A DNA stretch of 33,411 bases, taken from assembly GCA_003719395.1 (NCBI GenBank), contig RHMC01000078.1, positions 1 to 33,411 on the forward strand. Direction: 5' to 3'. This document shows, in pieces, positions 16,643 to 24,748 of the stretch. The stretch comes from Streptomyces altiplanensis (GTDB taxonomy: Bacteria > Actinomycetota > Actinomycetes > Streptomycetales > Streptomycetaceae). Numbering within the stretch: the first letter of the stretch is position 1; every line of letters begins with the position of its first letter. The notes under the pieces are model-generated. The model searched no databases. It was not told where the DNA came from and saw nothing but the letters and a program-made list of their open reading frames with translations. The position numbers and the translations under genes are program-made.

Positions 16643-17668
16643 CTAGGACTCCTGCTTCTGGTCCGGCCGGCCCACCAGTTCCCGCAGTACGTCCTCCATC
16701 GTGACGAGCCCCGCCGGACTGCCGTCCTCGTCCAGCACCGCCGCCAGGTGCGTCCGGCTGCGCCGCATCGCCGTCAGTACGTCGTCGAGCGGTGCGGCGC
16801 CCGCACCCGGGCGATCGGCCGCAGCGCGGACACCGGGAACGGCACATCGCGCGGTACGGCGTCCAGCGCGTCCTTGACGTGCAGGTAACCCAGGATCCGC
16901 AGACCCTCCAGCACCGGGAAGCGGGAGAAACCCGACTCGGCCGACAGCCGCTCCAGGTCCTCCGGGGTCGTCCCCACCTGGGCGTACACCACACGCTCCA
17001 CCGGCATGACCACGTCCCGCACCGGGCGCCGTGCCCAGCTCCAGGGCGTCGTGCAGCCGCTCGGCCGCGCGGTCGTCGAGCAGACCGGCGTCGCCCGCGT
17101 CGGTGACCAGCCGCGCCAGTTCGTCGTCCGAGAACGTCGCGGACACCTCGTTCTTGGCCTCCACCCGCAACAGCTTGAGCAGCGCGTTGGCGAAGGCGTT
17201 GATCGCGAAGATCACCGGGCGCAGCGCACGGGCCAGCGCCACCAGCGGCGGCCCCAGCAGCAGCGCGGCCCGCACCGGCTCGGCCAGCGCGATGTTCTTC
17301 GGCACCATCTCACCGAAGAGCATGTGCAGGTACGTCGCCGCGGCGAGCGCGATGACGAACGAGACGAGGTGCGTCAGCCCGTCCGGCACACCGACGGCGT
17401 GGAAGACCGGTTCCAGCAGGTGCGCGATGGCCGGCTCGGCGACCACACCCAGCACCAGGGTGCACAGCGTGATGCCCAGCTGGGCCGCCGCGAGCAGCGC
17501 CGAGACGTGTTCGAGGCCCCACAGGACGCTGTGCGCCCGCCGGTTCCCGCGCTCGGCCTCCGGCTCGATCTGACTGCGGCGCACGGAGATCAGAGCGAAC
17601 TCCGCGCCGACGAAGAAGGCGTTGACGACCAGCGTGAGCAGGCCGACGAGCAGTTGGACCGCGGTCAT
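16643..17668 (-). CDS. CNNM/CorC-like DUF21-CBS membrane protein, shorter copy (two compensating frameshifts)
   Basis: About 340 residues. An N-terminal DUF21 (CNNM transmembrane) domain with hydrophobic helices (LLVGLLTLVVNAFFVGAEFA, and HMLFGEMVPKNIALAEP) is followed by a CBS pair (RDVVMPVERVVYAQVG, GFSRFPVLE, then DDVLTAMRRSRTHLAAV and LVTMEDVLRELVG). This family is linked to Mg2+/Co2+ efflux or regulation. Frame is left near nt 17030 (extra G in ACGGCGCCC) and regained near nt 16800. The 1026-nt span is divisible by three. The start overlaps the stop of the longer paralogue in an ATGA. The transporter-associated CorC_HlyC domain is absent, unlike the upstream copy. Confidence 0.84.
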   Translation of the reverse strand: MTAVQLLVGLLTLVVNAFFVGAEFALISVRRSQIEPEAERGNRRAHSVLWGLEHVSALLAAAQLGITLCTLVLGVVAEPAIAHLLEPVFHAVGVPDGLTHLVSFVIALAAATYLHMLFGEMVPKNIALAEPVRAALLLGPPLVALARALRPVIFAINAFANALLKLLRVEAKNEVSATFSDDELARLVTDAGDAGLLDDRAAERLHDALELGTAPGAGRGHAGGACGVRPGGDDPGGPGAAVGRVGFLPLPGAGGSADPGLPARQGRAGRRTARCAVPGVRAAADRPGAGAAPLDDVLTAMRRSRTHLAAVLDEDGSPAGLVTMEDVLRELVGRPDQKQES

Positions 17669-19044
17669 CGCCCGGCCTCCTTTTCCCCGGAACGGGTGGA
17701 TCCGGCGGAGCCGTAGGAGCCCGCGGCCTCTTCTTCCCCGGGCGGCGGGGCGTGCAGCAGCACTCGCGCCGCCCGGCGGCCCGCCGCGTCCACCACGTCC
17801 AGCTGCCATCCGGCCAGTTCGATGCGGTCGCCCACGACCGGGATGCGGCCGAGCTCACTGGCGACCAGCCCGGCGAGCGTCTCGTACGGGCCGTCGTGCA
17901 GCCGCAGCCCGACCCGCTCCAGCTGGTCCGTCCTGGCCGCGCCGTCCGCCGACCACAGCGTCCGCCCGTCGGCGTCCTCGCCCGCCGGGGCGAGGTCCGG
18001 CGTCTCGTGCGGGTCGTGCTCGTCGCGTACCTCGCCGACGACCTCCTCGACGATGTCCTCCAGCGTCACGACGCCCGCCGTACCGCCGTACTCGTCGATG
18101 ACGACGGCCATGGTGCGCTTGCCCGACAACCGGTCGAGGAGCCGGTCCACGGTCAGCGTCTCCGGTACGAGCAGGGGCTCGCGCAGCAGGGAGGAGACGG
18201 GATGCGACGGCCTGAGTTCGGCGGGCACGGTCAGCACGTCCTTGATGTGCACGATGCCGACGACCGAGTCGAGGCTGCCCCGGTAGACGGGGAAGCGGGA
18301 CAGGCCGGTCGCGCGGGTGGCGTTCGCGACGTCCTCCGCGGTGGCCTGCACGTCGAGCGCGGTGACCTGCACGCGCGGGGTCATCACGTTCTCCGCGGTC
18401 AGTTCGGCCAGGTTGAGGGTCCGTACGAACAGCTCCGCCGTGTCGGCCTCCAGTGCGCCCTCCCGCGCGGAGTGCCGCGCCAGGGCGACGAGCTCCTGCG
18501 GGCTGCGGGCGGAGGCCAGCTCCTCGGCCGGCTCCATGCCCAGGCGCCGCACGATCCGGTTCGCCGAACCGTTGAGGTGGCTGATGAGCGGGCGGAAGGC
18601 CGCGCTGAACATCCGCTGCGGGGCGGCGACCACCCTGGCCACGGCCAGTGGTGACGAGATCGCCCAGTTCTTGGGCACCAGCTCGCCGACGACCATCAGG
18701 ACGACGGTGGACAGGGCCGTACCGATGACCAGAGCCACCGACGAGGACGTCGAGCGGGAGAGGCCGACGTCTTCGAGCGGACCGCGGATCAGCTTGCCGA
18801 TGGAGGGCTCGGCGAGCATGCCGACGAGGAGGTTGGTGACGGTGATGCCGAGCTGGGCGCCGGAGAGCTGGAACGTGAGGCTGCGTACGGCCTTGAGGGC
18901 ACTCGCCGCACCCCGTTCGCCGCGCTCCACGGACCGTTCGAGATCTCCGCGCTCGATCGTGGTCAGCGAGAACTCGGCTGCGACGAAGGCTCCGCAGGCG
19001 AGCGAGAGCAGCACGGCCACGGCGAGCAGGAGCACTTCGGTCAT
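17665..19044 (-). CDS. CNNM/CorC-like DUF21-CBS-CorC_HlyC membrane protein
   Basis: 459 residues with an intact frame. The DUF21 domain (residues ~1-190) has hydrophobic helices VLLLAVAVLLSLACGAFVAA and VALVIGTALSTVVLMVVGEL, with the signature GELVPKNWAI. A CBS pair follows (~200-335: ENVMTPRVQVTAL, GLSRFPVYRGSLD, EYGGTAGVVTLEDIVEEVVG), then a CorC_HlyC domain (~345-440) ending in WQLDVVDAAGRRAARVLL. It is predicted to take part in divalent-cation efflux and to sense a nucleotide or Mg-ATP through its CBS domains. It overlaps the next paralogue by ATGA, so the two are translationally coupled and may form a heterodimer (inference). The RBS GGAGG precedes ATG 19044. Confidence 0.93.
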   Translation of the reverse strand: MTEVLLLAVAVLLSLACGAFVAAEFSLTTIERGDLERSVERGERGAASALKAVRSLTFQLSGAQLGITVTNLLVGMLAEPSIGKLIRGPLEDVGLSRSTSSSVALVIGTALSTVVLMVVGELVPKNWAISSPLAVARVVAAPQRMFSAAFRPLISHLNGSANRIVRRLGMEPAEELASARSPQELVALARHSAREGALEADTAELFVRTLNLAELTAENVMTPRVQVTALDVQATAEDVANATRATGLSRFPVYRGSLDSVVGIVHIKDVLTVPAELRPSHPVSSLLREPLLVPETLTVDRLLDRLSGKRTMAVVIDEYGGTAGVVTLEDIVEEVVGEVRDEHDPHETPDLAPAGEDADGRTLWSADGAARTDQLERVGLRLHDGPYETLAGLVASELGRIPVVGDRIELAGWQLDVVDAAGRRAARVLLHAPPPGEEEAAGSYGSAGSTRSGEKEAGR

Positions 19045-19172
19045 CGGTTCACCTCCGTCCCATGATCGGGCAGGGCGGGGAGGAGTGCGCGATGTCGACT
19101 GCTGGTACTGGGAGGCTCGCCCATGGGCGGACGCTCACACCTTTCAAAAAGGGGGATGAATGATCCGCCCAT
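19041..19172 (-). other. Possible 43-codon leader ORF upstream of the CBS operon
   Basis: An ORF beginning MGGSFIPLFERCERPP ends in a TGA that overlaps the ATG of the CBS gene. It lacks a recognisable RBS and may be chance. If translated, it would couple to the CBS gene. Confidence 0.25.
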
Positions 19173-19174
19173 GG
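19121..19174. repeat. 11-bp inverted repeat in the CBS-operon leader
   Basis: CCATGGGCGGA (19121-19131) and TCCGCCCATGG (19164-19174) are perfect inverted copies around a 32-nt AT-richer loop. The left arm is also part of the 12-bp palindrome CGCCCATGGGCG. It lies 77-130 nt upstream of the CBS gene start, in the expected 5' leader. Confidence 0.5.
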
Positions 19175-19201
19175 TAAAGGACCAGCAAACTGGGGCAGAA
19201 G

Positions 19202-19630
19202 TCAGTCCGCGAGCGGCTTGACCCACCGCTGCCACTGCGGCTCCGGGGCGTAGCCCGCGGCGCGCCAGGCGTGGTGCGCGCGCTCGTTGCGTGTGAGGAC
19301 CATCGCGTCGCCGCGCCGCCCGCCCAGCTCCACGAACCGCTCCTCCGCCGCCGCGAGCAGCGCGGAGCCGATGCCGCGCCGCCGCCGGTCCGGGTGCACG
19401 GCCAGCCGGTACAGGTGGCAGCGCCAGCCGTCGAAGCCCGCGACGACCGTGCCGACGCGCTCGCCGCCGAGCTCGCGAGGAGCAGGCGAGCCGGGGTCCC
19501 GGGCGACCGAGCCGCTCGACGCCCGCGCCGGGTCGTCGCTGATGCTCGTCCCCTCGGCGGCTTCCTTCCAGAAGGCCAGTACCGCGTCGAGGTCGTCAGG
19601 GTTCGCGGCCCGTATTCGAAGATCGTCCAT
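19202..19630 (-). CDS. GNAT-family N-acetyltransferase (internal compensating indels)
   Basis: 142 residues in one open frame from ATG 19630 (MDDLRIRAANPDDLDAVLAF). The acetyl-CoA binding motif is LAVHPDRRRRGIGSALL (about residues 82-98), followed by the C-terminal helix AHHAWRAAGY. This is a RimI-like small GNAT; the acceptor is unknown. The stretch between DDPA and ELGGER reads oddly (ARASSGS, GSPAPR). In shifted frames it becomes GVERL and ARLLLA, as expected for the family. Two pairs of compensating indels therefore seem hidden inside an apparently intact frame. It is divergent from the RHH gene. Confidence 0.83.
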   Translation of the reverse strand: MDDLRIRAANPDDLDAVLAFWKEAAEGTSISDDPARASSGSVARDPGSPAPRELGGERVGTVVAGFDGWRCHLYRLAVHPDRRRRGIGSALLAAAEERFVELGGRRGDAMVLTRNERAHHAWRAAGYAPEPQWQRWVKPLAD

Positions 19631-19690
19631 GGCGTCATCCCAGCACCCGGGGACCGCCGCGTCGACCGCTTTCCGTATGCCGGACACCCC

Positions 19691-19727
19691 TTGCCGGTGC
19701 TAGCGCCACCGCGCTAGCTTGGAAGGG
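19691..19727 (+). promoter_or_regulatory. Promoter/operator of the RHH-Fic pair
   Basis: TTGCCG (19691-19696), 18 bp, TAGCTT (19715-19720), and a GTG start at 19727, 7 nt after the -10, imply a leaderless transcript. A perfect 8-bp inverted repeat, GCTAGCGC/GCGCTAGC with a 4-bp centre (19699-19718), fills the spacer and overlaps the -10. This is a classic position for repression by the RHH protein. Confidence 0.6.
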
Positions 19728-19954
19728 TGGCGAAGACCCAGCTGAACGTACGCGTGGACGAGACCACCGCGGAGGCCGCGCGACAGCGCGCCCTCCAGCG
19801 CGGGATGAGCGTGAACCGCTACATCGAGGAACTGGTCAGACAGGACGCGGGCGAGGTGGGGCGCACCTTCGTCGAGGCCGCGTCCGACTTCATGAAGCAG
19901 TACGAATCGGTGTTCGCGGAAGAGTTCGGCACGGAGCGCGAAGGCAAGCGTTGA
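19727..19954 (+). CDS. Ribbon-helix-helix antitoxin-like protein
   Basis: 75 residues. The N-terminal ribbon-helix-helix is KTQLNVRVDETTAEAARQRA then GMSVNRYIEELVRQ (residues 3-37), an Arc/CopG-type fold. The acidic C-terminal tail (FVEAASDFMKQYESVFAEEF) probably wraps the partner protein. The start GTG 19727 lies directly at the inferred transcription start. It overlaps the next gene by 4 nt (TTGA), as expected for an antitoxin-toxin operon. The palindrome in its promoter is the probable autoregulatory site. Confidence 0.87.
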   Translation: MAKTQLNVRVDETTAEAARQRALQRGMSVNRYIEELVRQDAGEVGRTFVEAASDFMKQYESVFAEEFGTEREGKR

Positions 19955-20322
19955 CTCTCAGGATCGACCTTGCCTGGCTCCTCATGGTCGCCGAGCACAA
20001 GACCCCCGGCGACCCGCAGGTCGTCGACTGGGGCGCGCTCGTCGCCGCCGTGGCCCGGCACGAGGCGGAGATCTTCGGCATCCCCGTCTACGGCGATGCG
20101 CCGGCCCGCGCCGCCGCCCTGCTCCAGCTGCTCCTCCAGGTGCCCGCGCTGGAACGCTCCAACGCGATGTTCGCCTCGGCCGTCGCGTACGGCTATCTCG
20201 TCGCCTGCGGCCTGAAGATCGCGACCTCGCCCGAACAGGTGAGGGACCTGGCCAGGCTGGTCAAGGAGGGCAAGGCGGACGTGCACGCGATCGCCGAAGA
20301 GCTGCGCCGGTGGAGTCTGTGA
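19951..20322 (+). CDS. Fic/Doc-fold protein with degenerate catalytic motif (putative toxin partner)
   Basis: 123 residues, starting at TTG 19951 inside the RHH stop. The body looks like a Doc-type Fic fold: LVAAVARHEAEIFG (about residues 30-43), ARAAALLQLLLQVPAL, then ERSNAMFASAVAYGYLVACG, where active Fic/Doc proteins carry HPFx(D/E)GN(K/G)R plus a hydrophobic helix. Only the helix and an S-N remnant remain, without His or the GN(K/G)R anion-binding loop. It is therefore unlikely to perform AMPylation or phosphorylation in the usual way. It could act by binding, or be an immune-like structural partner of the RHH protein. Similar pairs are, as I recall, widespread in Streptomyces. Confidence 0.72.
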   Translation: MTLRIDLAWLLMVAEHKTPGDPQVVDWGALVAAVARHEAEIFGIPVYGDAPARAAALLQLLLQVPALERSNAMFASAVAYGYLVACGLKIATSPEQVRDLARLVKEGKADVHAIAEELRRWSL

Positions 20323-20357
20323 GCGGCTGAGCCGCGGCCGGGCCGCAGCTCAGCCGC
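20323..20357. terminator. Bidirectional terminator hairpin
   Basis: GCGGCTGAGC (20323-20332) pairs perfectly with GCTCAGCCGC (20348-20357), with a further GC-rich pairing in the loop. It begins right after the Fic-fold stop and overlaps the stop of the convergent methyltransferase. No U-tract, as is usual in Streptomyces. Confidence 0.65.
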
Positions 20358-21043
20358 CGGACGGTCCCGTCCCTTCCGGGGGCCGGTGCGCCACGCCCAG
20401 CACGCAGGGCGACGACGGCAGCTTCGGTCCCTTCGCCGGTACAAACAGCCGCCGGTGGGCACCGATGTCGAAGCCCGCCGCCGCGATGCCCGGCCAGCGG
20501 GTCGCGCGCCGTGTGACACCCGCCGAAGAGCAGGGGCCACACGGTGCGGTCCAGCGCACGCTGGGCCGTCACCATGGCCCGGCCCTCGCCCCGGCCGTGC
20601 TCGAAGAAGCGCAGCTCGCCACCCGGCCGCAGCACGCGCCTGATCTCGGACAGGGCGCGCGGGACGTCCCGTACGCTGCACAGCACCAGCGACACCACCG
20701 CCGCGTCGAACGCCTCGCTCTTGACCGGCAGCGCCTCCGCGGCGCCCGGCACCACGTCCACCGGGACACCGGCGTCCAGGGCCGCCTTCACGGCCAGTTG
20801 CCGCAGGCTGCGCTCCGGTTCGATCGCCACCACCTCGGAGACGGCCGACGGGTAGTACGCGAAGTTCAGCCCGTTTCCCGCGCCGATCTCGATGACCCGG
20901 CCCGAGAGGCCGGACAGCAGCTCCGCGCGGTGCGCGGCCACCCCGCTCCTCAGGTCGGCCGCCACACTCACGCGGGCGTAGAAGCGGGCGAAGAGCGGAT
21001 GGTGCACGGCGTCCCCGGGAACCTTGCGGCGGCGTTCCAGCAT
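20350..21043 (-). CDS. Class I SAM-dependent methyltransferase (one frameshift)
   Basis: About 230 residues after correction. SAM motif I is VIEIGAGNGLNFAYYP (about residues 50-65), with the acidic SAM ligand in VVAIEPER, motif II-like AEALPVKSEAFDAAVVSLVLCS, and LRPGGELRFFEHGRGEG. This is the UbiE/phospholipid-methyltransferase-like type. One extra G near nt 20492 (GCCGGGCATC) shifts the frame. The true C-terminus continues as AAAGFDIGAHRRLFVPAKGP and ends at nt 20350. The 694-nt span fits one insertion. The start ATG 21043 follows a strong GGAGGAGG. The substrate is unknown. The VOC gene lies just upstream on the same strand. Confidence 0.84.
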
Positions 21044-21081
21044 CGCGGACCTCCTCCGTGGGTGTACGGATACCGCGATTC

Positions 21082-21444
21082 CTACCCCGTGGCGGGGCTC
21101 ACGCCGCTCACGAAGCAGAACTCGTTGCCCTCCGGATCCAGAAGCACCTGGAAGGAGCCGTTCTCGTCGGTGACGATGCCGCCCGTTCTGGTCGCTCCCA
21201 GGCGCTCCGCCTCGGCGCTCGCCGTGTCCAGGTCGCCCGCCTCCAGGTCCAGGTGGAGGCGGTTCTTGACGGTCTTGCCCTCCGGCACGCGCTGGAAGGC
21301 GACCCGCGTCCAGTCCGGCGGGTCGACGTACGACCAGTGCGGACTCCGGTCGACGGGATCGCCGCCCAGCAGGGCGGCCCAGAACCGGACCAGTGCGGCC
21401 GGGTCCGCGCAGTCGAAGACGATCTCGTCGATACGTGCTCGCAT
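21082..21444 (-). CDS. VOC-superfamily (glyoxalase/bleomycin-resistance-like) protein
   Basis: 120 residues from ATG 21444 (an ATG at 21456 is possible). It has a betaalphabetabetabeta metal-site fold: IDEIVFDCADPAALVRFWAA at the N-terminus, NRLHLDLEAGDLDTASAEAE in the middle with an HxD-type strand, and the terminal LLDPEGNEFCFVSG with the conserved Glu. It is one of the many single-chain VOC proteins in actinomycetes and its substrate is not predictable. It sits 38 bp upstream of the methyltransferase gene and 18 bp downstream of bioD on the same strand. Confidence 0.85.
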   Translation of the reverse strand: MRARIDEIVFDCADPAALVRFWAALLGGDPVDRSPHWSYVDPPDWTRVAFQRVPEGKTVKNRLHLDLEAGDLDTASAEAERLGATRTGGIVTDENGSFQVLLDPEGNEFCFVSGVSPATG

Positions 21445-21462
21445 GACGACGACCATAAGGGC

Positions 21463-22154
21463 TTACGGGTGCCAGGTGCCGCCGAGCCGGGGCGCGACCC
21501 ACGCCGTGGCGCGGTGGCGGAATTCGGCGGGCTCCAGGGCCCCCGCGCCCTCGGCGACGACGCCGAGCAGGGGCGCCCCTGCAGCCTCGGGGAGGTCCGT
21601 CAGATTGCACCGCTCGGCGAGGCCGGGGTCCCCGGGCCAGCTGCCGACGACGACTCCGAGCATCTCGATCCCGCGGGCGCGCAGGGCCTCGGCGGTCAGC
21701 GCGGTCGAGTTGAGCGTCCCGAGGGCGGCCGGGGTGACGACGAGTACGGGCGCTTCGAGCAGGCGGGCGGCGTCGGCGAGGGTGGCGCCGTCGTCGTCGA
21801 AGCGGACCAGGAGGCCGCCGGCGCCTTCGACGAGCCACGTGTCGTACTCGACGGCGAGCTGGCGGCCGCCGTGGCGACGTCGTGCGGCCGTACGGGGGGC
21901 AGGCCGGCGCGGCGGGCGGCGGTCGCGGGCGCCAACGGCTCGGGGAACCGCGCGAGTTCGACCCCCGTGACCGCGTCGCCCGCGAGCCGCACGACTTCGT
22001 CGGCGTCCCCCGGCTCCCCGTGCGCGAGTCCGGTCTGTGCGGGCTTGAGCACGGCGACGGTACGTCCGTGAGCGCGGGCGGCGGCTGCGAGGGCCGCCGT
22101 GACGACGGTCTTTCCGATCTCGGTGCCGGTGCCGCTGACGACGATGACGGTCAT
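21463..22154 (-). CDS. bioD: Dethiobiotin synthetase (one frameshift)
   Basis: BioD carboxylates 7,8-diaminononanoate to dethiobiotin using ATP. The P-loop GTGTEIGKTVVTAAL is at residues 8-22, followed by VLKPAQTG and, after the shift, YDTWLVEGAGGLLVRFDDDG (in the other frame) with the conserved EGAGG. Then come LNSTALTAEALRARGIEMLG and VVGSWPGDPG. The frame changes near nt 21868 (about one base missing; 692-nt span). The rest is normal length (about 230 residues). It lies after bioA with a 103-bp gap that holds a strong hairpin. Confidence 0.88.
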
Positions 22155-22203
22155 GGGTTGTGCTCCTGCGTAGTAGTTCGTCCGTGTCCGGGCGGGGGCT
22201 TCT

Positions 22204-22247
22204 CCCCTGCCCTCCCCTCCCCGGGTGCGGGAAGGGGAGGGCAGGGG
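22204..22247. terminator. Strong hairpin between bioA and bioD
   Basis: CCCCTGCCCTCCCCT (22204-22218) and AGGGGAGGGCAGGGG (22233-22247) form a perfect 15-bp stem with a 14-nt loop that can pair further (CCC/GGG). It lies inside the bioBAD gene run, so it may be a partial terminator, an RNA stability element or a dispersed repeat. Confidence 0.5.
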
Positions 22248-22257
22248 GAAGACCCGC

Positions 22258-23553
22258 TCATGCGCCGGCCGACGCCGCCGCCCGCACCGCCCGGCAGATG
22301 CGGGCCAGGTCCTCGTCGTTCGTCACGTACGGCGGCATCGTGTAGATCAGGTCGCGGAACGGGCGCAGCCACACGCCCTCCCGTACCGCCGCCTCCGTCG
22401 CCGCCGCCATGTCGACCTCACGGTCCAGCTGTACGACGCCGAGCGCACCCAGCACCCGCACGTCCCGCACCCCCGGCAGCCGCGCCGCCTCCGCCAGCCC
22501 TTCGCCCAGGCCCGCTTCGATGCGCTTGACCTCGCCCTGCCAGTCCTGGCCGAGCAGCAGGTCGATCGAGGCGCACGCCACCGCCGACGCCAGCGGGTTG
22601 CCCATGAACGTCGGACCGTGGGCCAGGACCGGCACCTCGCCGCGCGAGATGCCGTCGGCCACCCCGGACGTGCACAGCGTCGCCGCCATCGTCAGGTAAC
22701 CGCCGGTCAGCGCCTTGCCGAGGCACAGGACATCGGGTGAGACGGACGCGTGCTCCGAGGCGAAAAGGGTTCCCGTACGGCCGAAACCCGTCGCGATCTC
22801 GTCGAAGACCAGCAGCACGTCGTGCGCGTCGCACGCCTCCCGCAGCACCCGCAGGTACGCGGGGGAGTGGAAGCGCATCCCGCCCGCGCCCTGCACCACC
22901 GGCTCCACGATCACCGCGGCCAGTTCACCGGCGTGACGGGCGATCAGCGCGCGCAGGTGGTCGGCGTACGCCGCGTCGTACCCGGCCGGCGGCGCGTCCG
23001 CGAAGACCTGGCGCGGCAGCGCCCCCTGCCACAGCTCGTGCATCCCGCCCTCGGGGTCGCACACCGACATCGGCTGCCAGGTGTCCCCGTGGTAGCCGCC
23101 GCGCCAGGTCAGCAGCCGCTGCTTGCCGGGACGGCCGACCGAACGCCAGTACTGAAGGCACATCTTGACCGCGACTTCGACCGACACCGACCCGGAATCG
23201 GCCAGGAAGACATGGCGCAGCGGTTCCGGAGTGATCTCCACCAGCTTGGCGGCCAGGCGCACGGCGGGCTCATGGGTGAGCCCGCCGAACATCACGTGGC
23301 TCATCCGGTCGAGCTGACCGCGCGCCGCCTCGTTGAGGACCGGGTGGTTGTAGCCGTGGACCGCCGACCACCAGGACGACATGCCGTCGATCAGCTCGTC
23401 CTGGCCGTGGGCGGCCCGCGCGAGCCGCAGCCGGACGCCGGACGCGGACTCCACCAGCAGCGGCTCGGCCCGGCCCGGCATCGGACCGTACGGATGCCAG
23501 ACGTGCTCCCGGTCGAGCCGGAGCAGCTCGGCGGGGGAGAGCGGCTCAGGCAT
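22258..23553 (-). CDS. bioA: Adenosylmethionine-8-amino-7-oxononanoate aminotransferase
   Basis: BioA converts KAPA to DAPA using SAM as amino donor and PLP as cofactor. It has 431 residues with an intact frame. Visible features are the substrate-site segment HVWHPYGPM, SSWWSAVHGYNHP, GSVSVEVAVKM (PLP phosphate loop), RGGYHGDTWQPMS, VFDEIATGFGRTG with the PLP Asp, the Schiff-base Lys in CLGKALTGGYL, and GPTFMGNPLA. ATG 23553 overlaps the bioB stop by 3-8 nt, which gives translational coupling. Second gene of bioB-bioA-bioD. Confidence 0.95.
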   Translation of the reverse strand: MPEPLSPAELLRLDREHVWHPYGPMPGRAEPLLVESASGVRLRLARAAHGQDELIDGMSSWWSAVHGYNHPVLNEAARGQLDRMSHVMFGGLTHEPAVRLAAKLVEITPEPLRHVFLADSGSVSVEVAVKMCLQYWRSVGRPGKQRLLTWRGGYHGDTWQPMSVCDPEGGMHELWQGALPRQVFADAPPAGYDAAYADHLRALIARHAGELAAVIVEPVVQGAGGMRFHSPAYLRVLREACDAHDVLLVFDEIATGFGRTGTLFASEHASVSPDVLCLGKALTGGYLTMAATLCTSGVADGISRGEVPVLAHGPTFMGNPLASAVACASIDLLLGQDWQGEVKRIEAGLGEGLAEAARLPGVRDVRVLGALGVVQLDREVDMAAATEAAVREGVWLRPFRDLIYTMPPYVTNDEDLARICRAVRAAASAGA

Positions 23554-24682
23554 TGGGCGCGAGGTCCGTCCCGGCGCCCCGACGGCGTACCGACACCAGG
23601 TCCGTACGGGCGGCCGGAATCTCCGATGCGTCCGCTTCGGCCGCCGGCTCACCGCACGCCGACGCGCAGCCGCCACCGCCCCGGTGCTCCGGCAGCGTCG
23701 TCGTGTCCGCCCCCTCCACCTCGAAACCGGCGTCGGCGATCATCTCCAGGTCGGCCTGACCGGCCTGGCCCTCACTGGTCAGGTAGTCGCCGAGGAAGAT
23801 CGAGTTGACCAGGTGCAGCGCGAGCGGCTGCATGGTGCGCAGGTGCACCTCGCGCCCGCCCGCGAGCCGCACCTCCACGTCCGGGCAGACGAACCGCACC
23901 ATCGCGAGGATGCGCAGCGCCCGCTGCGGGGTGAGGTTCCACTCCTTGGCGAGCGGCGTCCCCTCGAACGGGATCAGGAAGTTCACCGGCACCGAGTCCG
24001 GGTCCAGCTCGCGCAGCGCGAAGACGACGTCCACCAGGTCGGCGTCGGTCTCGCCCATGCCCGCGATCAGCCCGGAGCACGCGGACATGCCCGCGGCCTG
24101 CGCCTGCTGGACGGTCTCCACGCGGTCGGCGTAGGTGTGGGTGGTGGTGATGGCGCCGTACGTCGCCTCGGACGTGTTCAGGTTGTGGTTGTACGCGTCG
24201 GCGCCCGCCGCCCGCAGCCGCTCAGCCTGCCCGTCGGACAGCAGCCCGAGGCAGGCACACACCTCGACGTCCTCATTCTGGTCCTTGATCGCCTCGATCG
24301 TCTTCGAGACCCGGTCGACGTCCTTGTCCGTCGGCCCGCGCCCGCTCGCGACCAGGCACACCCGCTTCGCGCCGCCGGCGACCCCCGCGGCCGCCGCCTT
24401 GGACGCCTCGTCGGGCTTCAGCCAGGTGTACTTGAGAATCCCGGCCTTGGAGCCGAGCCGCTGCGAGCAGTACGAACAGTCCTCGGGGCACAGGCCCGAC
24501 TTGAGGTTGACGAGGTAGTTGAGTTTCACCCGCCGTCCGAACCACTGACGGCGTACCTTTCCGGCCGCGGCCACCACATCGAGCAGCTCGTCGTCGGAGG
24601 TCGCCAGCACGGCGAGCGCTTCTTCGCGGGTCGGCAGCTCACGCCGCAGCCCCTTCTCCACCAGTGTGTTCAGCAGGTCCAT
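23546..24682 (-). CDS. bioB: Biotin synthase (radical SAM)
   Basis: BioB inserts sulfur into dethiobiotin. It has 378 residues with an intact frame. The radical-SAM cluster motif CPEDCSYC (about residues 65-72) is followed by the second-cluster region with Cys in RVCLVASGRGP and CACLG, YNHNLNTSE, and the Arg ligand in EVRLAGGREVH. A C-terminal extension (GGGGCASACGEPAAEADAS) goes past the usual end and carries two cysteines; its role is unknown. First gene of the minus-strand operon, divergent from bioF with a 144-bp gap that contains a perfect dyad. Confidence 0.95.
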   Translation of the reverse strand: MDLLNTLVEKGLRRELPTREEALAVLATSDDELLDVVAAAGKVRRQWFGRRVKLNYLVNLKSGLCPEDCSYCSQRLGSKAGILKYTWLKPDEASKAAAAGVAGGAKRVCLVASGRGPTDKDVDRVSKTIEAIKDQNEDVEVCACLGLLSDGQAERLRAAGADAYNHNLNTSEATYGAITTTHTYADRVETVQQAQAAGMSACSGLIAGMGETDADLVDVVFALRELDPDSVPVNFLIPFEGTPLAKEWNLTPQRALRILAMVRFVCPDVEVRLAGGREVHLRTMQPLALHLVNSIFLGDYLTSEGQAGQADLEMIADAGFEVEGADTTTLPEHRGGGGCASACGEPAAEADASEIPAARTDLVSVRRRGAGTDLAPNA

Positions 24683-24748
24683 GGCGCCGATCCTGGCCTA
24701 CGGCGCAGCCTGCCGCCAGGGAGGAACCGCACAAGAGAGGCCCGACGA

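Noticed and set aside
14120..16888. 922-codon open frame on the plus strand
   Set aside because: Shadow of purB, mug and the SGNH gene, which have clear catalytic motifs on the other strand.
20350..21043. Methyltransferase and VOC as part of the biotin operon
   Set aside because: They follow bioD on the same strand with short gaps and could be co-transcribed, but neither belongs to a known biotin step; no functional claim is made.
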